Below, in pieces: positions 37,670-45,105 of a DNA stretch of 64,000 nt (position 1 is its first letter; each line of letters opens with the position of its first letter). Origin of the DNA: Corynebacterium ulcerans (lineage in GTDB: Bacteria > Actinomycetota > Actinomycetes > Mycobacteriales > Mycobacteriaceae); assembly GCF_900187135.1 (NCBI RefSeq), contig NZ_LT906443.1, forward strand, positions 2,294,001 to 2,358,000, given 5' to 3'. The translations under genes were made by a program, and so were the position numbers. The notes beneath the pieces are model-generated. The model searched no databases. It was not told where the DNA came from and worked only from the letters and a program-made list of their open reading frames with translations.

Positions 37670-39211
37670 TTATTTATGTTTGCCAAAGAAGTGAACAAGA
37701 TCGTTGAGCTTATCCAACGGAGAAATAGCTCCTGTCCTGGTATCTGTCCCCTCTGTGGAGGCATGATGAGGAGCGTCGGTTTTTTGCTCTTGTTGCTCGC
37801 GGCGTCGCTTTTCTAAGAGTTCTTTTCCGCGGCGTTCGCCAAATTTTCCGGTGATGGAACCGGCGGTAGTAACAAAAGTGATCTCATCGGCTGACTTCTC
37901 TCCAGCCCGTAATGCCGTCATGTCTTGGAGGTAACGGAAGAGGACGGCGATCATCGCGGCAGTGGGAACGGCTAGGAAAGCGCCCATGATTCCAAACAGC
38001 CCGCCGCCCACAGTCACAGACACCAGAACGACCACCGGGTGCAGGTTCATTGCTCGCGATTGAAGCAGGGGAGAAAGCACGTTGCCCTCTAGCTGTTGCA
38101 CCGCAAGAACGATGGCCAGTGTGATGATTGCCTTGGTAAGCCCCAGCGATACAAGTGCCACTAAAACGGCGAGGGCTCCGGCTACAAACGCTCCGATGAT
38201 GGGGATGAAGCCAGCGATAAAGGTGAGCACGGCAAGGGCTAAGGCCATAGGAACGCCGAGTAGGATGAGGCCTGCTCCGATGAAGATGGCGTCGACAAGC
38301 GAAACCAGAGCCTGAGCACGGACGAAGCCCCCGAGCGTGATCCAGGATCGTGTAAGCAACTCCGTGAGATGCCAGCCTGCGCGCTTGCCCACGATGTTGC
38401 GCAGCCAAGGCAAGAATCCTTCTCCGTCTTTGAGGAAGAAAAACGTAAGCACCAAGACCACACCGATGGTGACTAAGGCCGAGGTAGCTATGCCGATACC
38501 TGAGAAGATTTCGCCTGCGATGGTCCCGCTTTGGCGTTGGAACCATTGCACCGCAGTATTAATGCGATTGCTGAGCTCGTCTGAGTCGAGATTAAAAGGG
38601 GGGCCCTGAAGCCACAGCTGTACCTTTTGAATCCCTTCAAATGCTTGGAAGTACAACGTCTGTGATTGGCGAGCTATATCGGGGGAGATAACCCAGATGA
38701 GGCCGCCGAAAAAACCAAAGCTGGCAAGGATGCTCACGAGTGCAGCAAGACCGCTGGGGACTCCTCGCTTGCGCATCCATGCCGTGGGACCCCACAACAC
38801 TGTGCAGACAATCAACGCCAAAATAACCGGGAGAAGGCCTCGCCAGAATTGTTTAATCACGTACCAGCCGGCAAAGCCCGTCGCCGCGATGATCAGGATG
38901 CGGATGCACCATTGGGCTAGGACTTTGACGCCGTCAGCAATAATTTCAGAGCGGTCAATATGGGTGCGCTCGGAGCTTGGTTCGAGTTCCTCGAAGATGG
39001 CTGTTGCTTCCTCGTCAGGCAAGGAGCTTGTCGACGATTCCGTGCGCGGCTCTACAGGTTCGGTGTTCCCCGGAGTCGCCGTGGGCTGCGAGGACGCGGG
39101 GCTGGCGACGTGCTGGTTCATCCGGTTATCCTCAGCATCGAATAGCGCCCCGAGCTCTTCTGGCAGGGGATTTGTGGCCGAGTGGTCGTGGGGCGAAGTA
39201 TTCGAAGTCAC
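37670..39211 (-). CDS. AI-2E family transporter (PerM/YdiK-like permease)
   Basis: A long acidic cytoplasmic N-terminus (about 85 residues, low complexity) is followed by about eight membrane segments and a short charged C-terminus. AFIPIIGAFVAGALAVLVAL-like sequence and LSPLLQSRAMNLHPVVVLVSVTVGGGLFGIMGAFLAVP (in part) match the AI-2E transporter family. Members include autoinducer exporters, sodium/proton antiporters and solute pumps, so the substrate is open. I place the start at GTG 39211; TATAAG upstream suggests a leaderless message. ATG 39244 is possible. Confidence 0.82.
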   Translation of the reverse strand: MTSNTSPHDHSATNPLPEELGALFDAEDNRMNQHVASPASSQPTATPGNTEPVEPRTESSTSSLPDEEATAIFEELEPSSERTHIDRSEIIADGVKVLAQWCIRILIIAATGFAGWYVIKQFWRGLLPVILALIVCTVLWGPTAWMRKRGVPSGLAALVSILASFGFFGGLIWVISPDIARQSQTLYFQAFEGIQKVQLWLQGPPFNLDSDELSNRINTAVQWFQRQSGTIAGEIFSGIGIATSALVTIGVVLVLTFFFLKDGEGFLPWLRNIVGKRAGWHLTELLTRSWITLGGFVRAQALVSLVDAIFIGAGLILLGVPMALALAVLTFIAGFIPIIGAFVAGALAVLVALVSLGLTKAIITLAIVLAVQQLEGNVLSPLLQSRAMNLHPVVVLVSVTVGGGLFGIMGAFLAVPTAAMIAVLFRYLQDMTALRAGEKSADEITFVTTAGSITGKFGERRGKELLEKRRREQQEQKTDAPHHASTEGTDTRTGAISPLDKLNDLVHFFGKHK

Positions 39212-39381
39212 AACAACATTGTGCCTTATACGCACGGTATGCATCGGTAGCGACTGTCACAGCCACCCCGCCCGAATGAACTCATAGCGCTATTGATCAG
39301 GAACTCCTATGTATAAGGCATAGGGGTTTCCTGGGGCGTGCGCGTTTGGGCTTAGGAGCGAGGTTGCTAGGATGTGAGCCT

Positions 39382-40467
39382 GTGAGCCTAACACTTGGAA
39401 TCGTCGGCCTGCCTAACGTTGGCAAGTCCACCCTTTTTAACGCCCTGACCCGTAACGACGTCCTCGCCGCAAACTACCCGTTTGCCACCATCGAGCCGAA
39501 CGTCGGCCTCGTCGAGCTTCCCGACGTCCGCCTGACCCGCCTAGCCGAGATTTTCGGCTCCGAGCGCATCCTGCCCGCGACTGTCTCCTTCGTGGACATC
39601 GCCGGCATTGTGAAAGGCGCATCTGAGGGTGAGGGAATGGGCAACGCCTTCCTAGCCAACATTCGCGAAGCCGACGCGATCTGCCAGGTCGTGCGAGCAT
39701 TCGCCGATGACAACGTGATCCACGTTGACGGCAAGGTTGATCCCATGTCGGACATCGCCGTGATCAACACTGAGCTGATCCTTGCAGACCTGCAGACCAT
39801 CGAAAAGGCCCTGCCGCGTCTGGAAAAGGATGCACGCAAGAATAAAGATTTGGCCGAGGTCGTCGAAGAGACCAAGAAGGCACAAGCCGTGTTGGAAGAT
39901 GACCGCACGCTGTTTAGCGCCGCAAAGAACGGCGAGTTGGACCTGACCAAGGTGCGCGAGCTCCACCTGATGACGGCAAAGCCTTTCCTCTACGTCTTCA
40001 ACTCCGACGAGGAAGTGCTTACCGACGACGCCCGCAAGCAAGAACTCGCCGCCCTCGTGGCCCCAGCGGACTGTGTCTTCCTAGACGCAAAGACCGAAAC
40101 CGAGTTGCTTGAGCTCGAAGAAGACGAGGCCATGGAGCTTCTCGAATCCGTAGGACAGACCGAGCCCGGACTGCATTCCTTGGCCAAAGCCGGGTTTGCC
40201 ACCCTCGGACTGCAAACCTACCTCACCGCAGGCCCCAAGGAATCCCGCGCCTGGACCATTCACCAGGGTGACACTGCTCCTCAGGCGGCCGGCGTGATCC
40301 ACACTGACTTTGAACGCGGCTTTATTAAAGCGGAGATCGTTTCTTTTGCAGACCTTGATGCCGCTGGTTCCATGGCTGAGGCCAAGGCTCAAGGCAAGGT
40401 TCGTCAGGAAGGCAAAGACTACGTCATGGTCGACGGCGACGTGGTGGAGTTTAAGTTCAACGTCTAG
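39382..40467 (+). CDS. ychF: Redox-regulated ATPase YchF (Obg-like)
   Basis: 361 residues starting VSLTLGIVGLPNVGKSTLFNALT. The P-loop GLPNVGKST, switch II DIAGIVKGASEGEGMGN and the C-terminal TGS-like domain ending KDYVMVDGDVVEFKFNV are complete. YchF/Ola1 proteins are P-loop NTPases that prefer ATP and associate with ribosomes. The GTG at 39382 has TAGGAT nine bases before it, so it is probably leaderless. Strong codon bias suggests high expression. Confidence 0.96.
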   Translation: MSLTLGIVGLPNVGKSTLFNALTRNDVLAANYPFATIEPNVGLVELPDVRLTRLAEIFGSERILPATVSFVDIAGIVKGASEGEGMGNAFLANIREADAICQVVRAFADDNVIHVDGKVDPMSDIAVINTELILADLQTIEKALPRLEKDARKNKDLAEVVEETKKAQAVLEDDRTLFSAAKNGELDLTKVRELHLMTAKPFLYVFNSDEEVLTDDARKQELAALVAPADCVFLDAKTETELLELEEDEAMELLESVGQTEPGLHSLAKAGFATLGLQTYLTAGPKESRAWTIHQGDTAPQAAGVIHTDFERGFIKAEIVSFADLDAAGSMAEAKAQGKVRQEGKDYVMVDGDVVEFKFNV

Positions 40468-40513
40468 TCAGACTGCTCCGAGCCACAATGGCTTCAATGG
40501 CTTCTGGATTCCC

Positions 40514-40556
40514 GCCCCCGGCATCGTTTTCCTTCGGGAGATTCGATGCCGGGGGC
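40514..40556. terminator. Bidirectional terminator after ychF
   Basis: GCCCCCGGCATCG (40514-40526) pairs exactly with CGATGCCGGGGGC (40544-40556), followed by GTTCTTC. Confidence 0.85.
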
Positions 40557-40588
40557 GTTCTTCATCAGGTGCTATCTTTGCGCATGTA

Positions 40589-41128
40589 CTAGTGCGAGAC
40601 GATTGCCAGGGGAAGCACGTCAGCCCTTTCGCAGCTATTGTTGTGCGCCCGTATATCCATGGCGAAATCGGCTGCGATGGAGTGTGCGTGACTGACGCTG
40701 ATGGGGACGGTGGGGCGTGGCTGTCGGGGAGCCCAATGATGATAATGCTCTATCGTCGGAAAGAGGTTTGCGTAGGGGTAGAACGCCTCCGTGAAGTGGG
40801 TGCCGTTTTCGTCGCAGGTAAGAGGGAAAGAAACGACGAAGTCTGGGTTGGCGGTGAGCGTGTCGTCGATAAGCGAAATGCTCAGAGGTGTTGCTGCTGA
40901 AGGGGGTCGGCTTTCAATCTGGACGTCGCAGGCGAAGAGTCCGGCCAAGATGAAGGTGTCTAGGAGGCACCAGGTGTACGCGCTGGTCCCTGTGGATAGG
41001 TGCGCCAGGTGGGGTGTGGGATTCGGTGAGATGAGACGATCGGCGAGCTGCTGGATACCGCCGTCTGTGTGGCCTTTGAGCAGGGTATGCAGGTCGCGTG
41101 CGGAGGGGGAGGACGAGTTTGAAGACAC
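40589..41128 (-). CDS. MerB-like (alkylmercury lyase fold) protein lacking one catalytic cysteine
   Basis: 179 residues. The segment TSAYTWCLLDTFILAGLF (about 48-65) matches the MerB core in which Cys96 and Asp99 of the enzyme lie three apart (here Cys54 and Asp57). The later THFTEAFYPYANLFPTIEHYHHW matches the MerB region that should contain Cys159, but the cysteine is replaced (Thr/Glu 113-114). Real MerB needs both cysteines to break carbon-mercury bonds, so this may be a relative with another role, perhaps metal binding. GTG 41128 follows TAGCCT by six bases, suggesting a leaderless start. No mer genes are near. Confidence 0.6.
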   Translation of the reverse strand: MSSNSSSPSARDLHTLLKGHTDGGIQQLADRLISPNPTPHLAHLSTGTSAYTWCLLDTFILAGLFACDVQIESRPPSAATPLSISLIDDTLTANPDFVVSFPLTCDENGTHFTEAFYPYANLFPTIEHYHHWAPRQPRPTVPISVSHAHSIAADFAMDIRAHNNSCERADVLPLAIVSH

Positions 41129-41281
41129 TTGGTGAGGCTACCACTAATGGCAATGATTGTCAGCAATGGTTTTCGTGTGGGATCCGTATCATACGGGTCC
41201 TAGGACATAGGTTGTAAGGCGATATCACAGCGCCTCTCGTAGAAGTTAAATTCCAGCGGAATGTCGTGTAATTTAAGTTCA

Positions 41282-41647
41282 ATGTTAGATCAACTTCCTC
41301 CGTGTCCTGAATGCTCGGAGCCGTACACCTATGAACAAGGTGCGCTCCTCGTGTGCCCGATGTGCGCTTATGAATGGACCCTCGTCGCGGACAACGACGA
41401 CGAATCATCGTCTGCAGAAGACAAAGGCATCCGTGATGCCGTGGGTAATCTGCTTGCCGACGGCGATTCCGTGACCGTGGTTAAAGGCCTGAAAATCGCT
41501 GGCAGTGGCGGTGGAACCATCAAGGTCGGGACAAAAGTCAAGAGCATCCGACTGCTCGATCAGCCTGTCAATGGCCACGACATTGATGCCTCTGTGCCCA
41601 GCCTCGGGCGGATCTACCTGAAATCCTCGGTGGTCAAAAAGGCTTAG
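41282..41647 (+). CDS. yjdM: YjdM/PhnA-type zinc-ribbon protein
   Basis: 121 residues. An N-terminal zinc ribbon with CPEC (Cys 8, 11) and CPMC (Cys 25, 28) is followed by an SH3-like domain: VGNLLADGDSVTVVKGLKIAGSGG, GTKVKSIRLLD and GHDIDASVPSLGRIYLKSSVVKK (in part) match YjdM, formerly called PhnA. Despite the old name it is not phosphonoacetate hydrolase; the role is unclear. It is convergent with an ABC transporter operon across a hairpin. Confidence 0.9.
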   Translation: MLDQLPPCPECSEPYTYEQGALLVCPMCAYEWTLVADNDDESSSAEDKGIRDAVGNLLADGDSVTVVKGLKIAGSGGGTIKVGTKVKSIRLLDQPVNGHDIDASVPSLGRIYLKSSVVKKA

Positions 41648-41660
41648 GCTGAAGTGCTGT

Positions 41661-41690
41661 GGAGGGATCAGAATAATCTGGTCCCTCCTT
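41661..41690. terminator. Bidirectional terminator between yjdM and the ABC genes
   Basis: GGAGGGATCAGA (41661-41672) pairs with TCTGGTCCCTCC (41677-41688) with one mismatched pair; TT follows. Confidence 0.75.
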
Positions 41691-41712
41691 CTGCTATTCC
41701 GCGCATTCCTCG

Positions 41713-43371
41713 CTAGGAGAGTAAAGAGATAACCCGCTGGTCATCACCATGCTCGTGCGCACGATGTGAGATTTCGATGATCGTAAGCTCTGGATAATTC
41801 TCCTTAAGCGAGCTTCTGATTGCCTGGTCCAGCTCTGCGTTGACGTTGGCGGTGAATTCGTCGAGAACCAGCACCGATGGTTGGGTAAGCAGGGCTCGTG
41901 CCAAGCATAAGCGCTGCATTTGCCCACCGGATAGCCCCGCAACCTCGGTTCCGGTGAGTGAATCCAGGCCCTGTGGTAGGCGATGAATCTCTTGATCTAA
42001 GTGCACCACACTAAGCACATGCCACATGGCTTCTTCGGTGGCATCGGGGCACGCGAGCAGGAGGTTGGATTTGATGCTTGCGGTTAGCAACTCACTGCGC
42101 TGCGGCACAAGCGCAATGGCTTTGCGCAGTTCTGCCAACTGATACTGAGATACGGAAATTCCGTTGAGTAGGATGTCGCCGCTGCTGGGGTTATCAAACC
42201 TGAGTAGGAGATGGACTGCCGTGGATTTGCCACTTCCTGATGGCGCAACAAAGACCGCGTGCTCACCGTTTGCGATGGTCTGCGTAAACCCCTGCAGTAT
42301 CGGCTTTTCCGGGGCGTCGGGATATGCATAGCTAACGTTGTCCCAGGTGATCGTGACGGGTTGCGTGCGATCAACACTAAGAGTGCCGTCGCTGACCGCA
42401 GCTGGGAGGTGACAAATGTGGTGGAGTCTGCGTGCGGCAGCAAGCGAGTGATCGAGCGCACCGGCGGCGTCTTCTAGGCCACGTGGGGCGTCGAAAAGCA
42501 GCAGGCAGCCGCCCATAATGAACGCTATGTCGGCGGGGTTCGCGTTGCTTGCGATTCCGACGATGAGCACGCCGAGCACACACGCGTAGGTGAGTCCGAG
42601 GTTGATTCCACGCCGAAGCGCACGATAGTGGGCGGCGGGCATAGCTAGCTTTGCGACGTCCCCCGCAATATCCCAACTCTGCTCAAGCCGTTCCTGCTGC
42701 CGTCCGTAGGAGACGATTTCCTCGGCGCCGAACACCGAATCCGTGACGTGTTGCGACAGCTCACGGCGCCTGCTCAACACTTTTTGTGTGGCAACGAAGG
42801 ACTGCTTTGCCCCAATCAGTGGAACCACAAGCGCAGAAAACAAGCCAAAAATAAGGGGAACTGCAGACAGCTGCCAGCCATAAAGTAGACCCCATGCAAC
42901 ACCGAATCCTAGGGGAACGGTGACTCCCGCAATCGTGGGGGCGATAGTGTGAGCATAAAGCACCTCAATCCGGTCGATGTCCCTGGTAAGGGAGGTGACC
43001 AGGTCGCCAGATTTAGTGGAACGCAACACCCCGGGGGCCTTAGGCCAGAGGCGGGAAAAAGCTGCACCGCGGAGCAACTCAAGAGCCTTAAACGCGACAT
43101 AATGACCGGAAAACTGCTCGAGATAGTGAGCGACTGCTTTGATGCAGGCCAGCACCGCCAACGTGACCAGGACAGGGGTTATCCGGTCAGTGCCTATAAC
43201 GATTCCTCCTACGCCTTGTGCAGCCAAGCCAAAGATCATAATTCCTAAGCTGAGCTGGATAATGCGCATGACGATGGAAAAATAGAGCGGAGCGTGGACG
43301 GGTCGGGTGATTGAAAGCACCCAACGCACAACCTCTCCTAGTGACGGTGGCATCGTAGTTGTCACGGTCAT
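41713..43371 (-). CDS. ABC exporter-type half-transporter (second subunit)
   Basis: 552 residues: six-helix transmembrane domain (about 1-310) fused to an ATPase. Walker A is APSGSGKST (about 375), signature LSGGQMQR (about 482), Walker B VLVLDEF, H-loop ISHRAHE; all catalytic residues are present. With the gene upstream (overlap ATGA, 43368-43371) it forms a heterodimer resembling CydDC and the siderophore-importing YbtPQ/IrtAB pairs. The candidate DtxR box in front of the first gene favours an iron or siderophore role; that is inference. The C-terminus ends only a few residues after the H-loop, slightly short for the family. Confidence 0.8.
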   Translation of the reverse strand: MTVTTTMPPSLGEVVRWVLSITRPVHAPLYFSIVMRIIQLSLGIMIFGLAAQGVGGIVIGTDRITPVLVTLAVLACIKAVAHYLEQFSGHYVAFKALELLRGAAFSRLWPKAPGVLRSTKSGDLVTSLTRDIDRIEVLYAHTIAPTIAGVTVPLGFGVAWGLLYGWQLSAVPLIFGLFSALVVPLIGAKQSFVATQKVLSRRRELSQHVTDSVFGAEEIVSYGRQQERLEQSWDIAGDVAKLAMPAAHYRALRRGINLGLTYACVLGVLIVGIASNANPADIAFIMGGCLLLFDAPRGLEDAAGALDHSLAAARRLHHICHLPAAVSDGTLSVDRTQPVTITWDNVSYAYPDAPEKPILQGFTQTIANGEHAVFVAPSGSGKSTAVHLLLRFDNPSSGDILLNGISVSQYQLAELRKAIALVPQRSELLTASIKSNLLLACPDATEEAMWHVLSVVHLDQEIHRLPQGLDSLTGTEVAGLSGGQMQRLCLARALLTQPSVLVLDEFTANVNAELDQAIRSSLKENYPELTIIEISHRAHEHGDDQRVISLLS

Positions 43372-45044
43372 CGCAGCTCACCTGCTTCCATTGTGTAGAC
43401 GGTATCGGCTGCGGCTAGGAGGGCGGGGCGGTGAGTGACCATGATGGCTGTGATGCTCTCGGGGAGTTGTTGGATCGCAGAGACGATGAGCGCCTCGGAT
43501 TCGAGGTCGATGTGGCTGGTGGGTTCGTCGAAAAGCACAATGTCGCGGCCGGATAATAAGGCGCGGGCAAGGGATAGTCGTTGTGCCTGTCCGCCGGAGA
43601 GGAAGGCCCCGCGCTCGCCAACGTCGGTGTCTAGGCCATGGGGCATACTGCGTACCTCATCGGCTAGGTTGGCGCGCGAAAGTGCTTCCCACATGTCGGC
43701 TTCTGAGGCATCGATGCGCGCGATGCGCAGGTTGTCAGCGATCGAACCGCTAAAGAGCCAGGTGTGCTGCGCTACGGTCGCGGTGGCAGTGCGGATGTTG
43801 TTGAGAGGCGTTGTTGCTGCGTCTAGGCCTCGGATAGTAATCGCGCCGGGAGTCGTGGGGAGGAGACCGCGAAGGAGGTGGAGCAGCGTGGATTTGCCCG
43901 ATCCAGAGCGACCAACGATAGCTAGTTTTGCCCCATGCGGAACCGTGATACTGACGTTGGTGAGTACCGGAGTCTCTCCGTAGGAAAAGTTCAGCGAATC
44001 GACGACGATAGCGTCGCGGGAGACGTCGTGTTCCGTCGAACCGGCGTCATTGTTATCTAGGGCCTCTGTGTGTTCGTGCGTGTGAAGGTACTTCTTGATC
44101 GCTCGCTGCGCGGCGATGCCTCCCATTCCTACGTAGAAAAAACCAGCGACCTGGGCTAACGGTGCGAGTAGGAGAACCAACAGGAAGACGGACGCTAAAC
44201 CGTGACTAGGAGAGAGGGATCCGCTGGAAACACGCACAGCGATAATCGCAACGGTGGTGCAGATAAGAACAAGCGAAACCGCAAGATCCATAACGATGAT
44301 CACCACTTGATTGCCTGCCAGCAATTTCATGGTGGCGCCACGGTTGCGTTCGCCTTCTGCGCGTAGTTGCTGTTCAACCCGACTGCCAGCAGTGATGAGG
44401 CTGATCGTGGTGAGATTTCTGATGGCGTCGAGATACTTTTCTGAAAGTCCAGCCCGCTTGCGCCGTGAATCGGCAGAACGGCTCCGGAACAATCGCATGA
44501 AGCCGCGTAGGAGGAGGGGGACAAGGATGAATTGACCGAGCATACTAAGCCCCAAAAGCCAGTCATAAGCAACGGCAATGTAGACGACGACAGCGATGGG
44601 GAAGACCATGGCTGCTAGCGCGGAACCTAAATAAGCATGGCGAAATTCTGCAGCTCGCTCGACGTTATCGGTCAAGAGTGCGACGAGTTTCCCGGGATGA
44701 AATTCTTTTCGATCCCGATTAGACATGGTTGGCGCAGAGTAGAGCGCTGCTAAAAGACGATGTCGCGTATGGCGTTCGTGGTCGCGCGCAGTGCGTGCAC
44801 CGGTGCGAATATCTAAGGCGGTGAACATGCTCGCGGCGAGGATGGCCGCGCCGGCTGCTGCGTAGGAGAGAGGATGGGCCTCCTCCTCGTGAATATACCG
44901 AGTAAGCGCAGAAGCCATAATGACAAGAGCAATGCCCGCGGCGAAGTAGCTCAGCACCGCATATATCGGCACAAGCCAGGCGGAAAGCGGACTCATCCCA
45001 CGGAGGCTGGTGGGGGATGAGCCGATATGGGTATCAGGCAACAT
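43368..45044 (-). CDS. ABC exporter-type half-transporter (first subunit), DtxR box at start
   Basis: 558 residues from ATG 45044. The transmembrane domain (about 15-330) has an N-terminus much like CydD-type proteins; the ATPase has VGRSGSGKST (about 380), LSGGQAQR (about 481), IVLFDEPTSHID and VTHR, all intact. The longest frame begins at ATG 45062, but that ATG lies inside the DtxR-like box. TAACAT (45058-45053 on the minus strand) lies eight bases before ATG 45044, pointing to a leaderless start there with the box covering the -10. Coupled to the second subunit by ATGA overlap. Probable iron-repressed transporter. Confidence 0.8.
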   Translation of the reverse strand: MLPDTHIGSSPTSLRGMSPLSAWLVPIYAVLSYFAAGIALVIMASALTRYIHEEEAHPLSYAAAGAAILAASMFTALDIRTGARTARDHERHTRHRLLAALYSAPTMSNRDRKEFHPGKLVALLTDNVERAAEFRHAYLGSALAAMVFPIAVVVYIAVAYDWLLGLSMLGQFILVPLLLRGFMRLFRSRSADSRRKRAGLSEKYLDAIRNLTTISLITAGSRVEQQLRAEGERNRGATMKLLAGNQVVIIVMDLAVSLVLICTTVAIIAVRVSSGSLSPSHGLASVFLLVLLLAPLAQVAGFFYVGMGGIAAQRAIKKYLHTHEHTEALDNNDAGSTEHDVSRDAIVVDSLNFSYGETPVLTNVSITVPHGAKLAIVGRSGSGKSTLLHLLRGLLPTTPGAITIRGLDAATTPLNNIRTATATVAQHTWLFSGSIADNLRIARIDASEADMWEALSRANLADEVRSMPHGLDTDVGERGAFLSGGQAQRLSLARALLSGRDIVLFDEPTSHIDLESEALIVSAIQQLPESITAIMVTHRPALLAAADTVYTMEAGELR

Positions 45045-45050
45045 AGTTAG

Positions 45051-45069
45051 CAATGTTAGCATTACCTAA
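45051..45069. promoter_or_regulatory. Candidate DtxR iron-repressor box over the ABC operon promoter
   Basis: On the minus strand TTAGGTAATGCTAACATTG matches 14 of 19 bases of TTAGGTTAGGCTAACCTAA, including the whole left half TTAGGT and the central GCTAAC. It overlaps the proposed -10 box of the ABC operon, where a repressor would block transcription when iron is plentiful. Confidence 0.65.
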
Positions 45070-45075
45070 CATACC

Positions 45076-45104
45076 CTCTCCTACTGGCGCGATGAGTAGG
45101 AGAG
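45076..45104. terminator. Hairpin after the UvrA-like gene
   Basis: CTCTCCTACT (45076-45085) pairs exactly with AGTAGGAGAG (45095-45104) around a 9-base loop. It lies right after the UvrA-like stop and before the DtxR-like box, so it may end or slow the upstream transcript. Both arms contain the over-frequent word GTAGGAG. Confidence 0.6.
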
Positions 45105-45105
45105 G

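Noticed and set aside
37884-38546. 220-codon frame in the same strand, other frame, inside the AI-2E gene
   Set aside because: Arg/His/Ser-rich frameshift translation of a real gene.
38697-39287. 196-codon frame opposite the AI-2E transporter gene
   Set aside because: Shadow of a well-supported gene; no family character or ribosome site.
41282-41647. Phosphonoacetate hydrolase, suggested by the old name PhnA
   Set aside because: The zinc-ribbon plus small barrel architecture is YjdM; the catalytic hydrolase is an unrelated larger enzyme.
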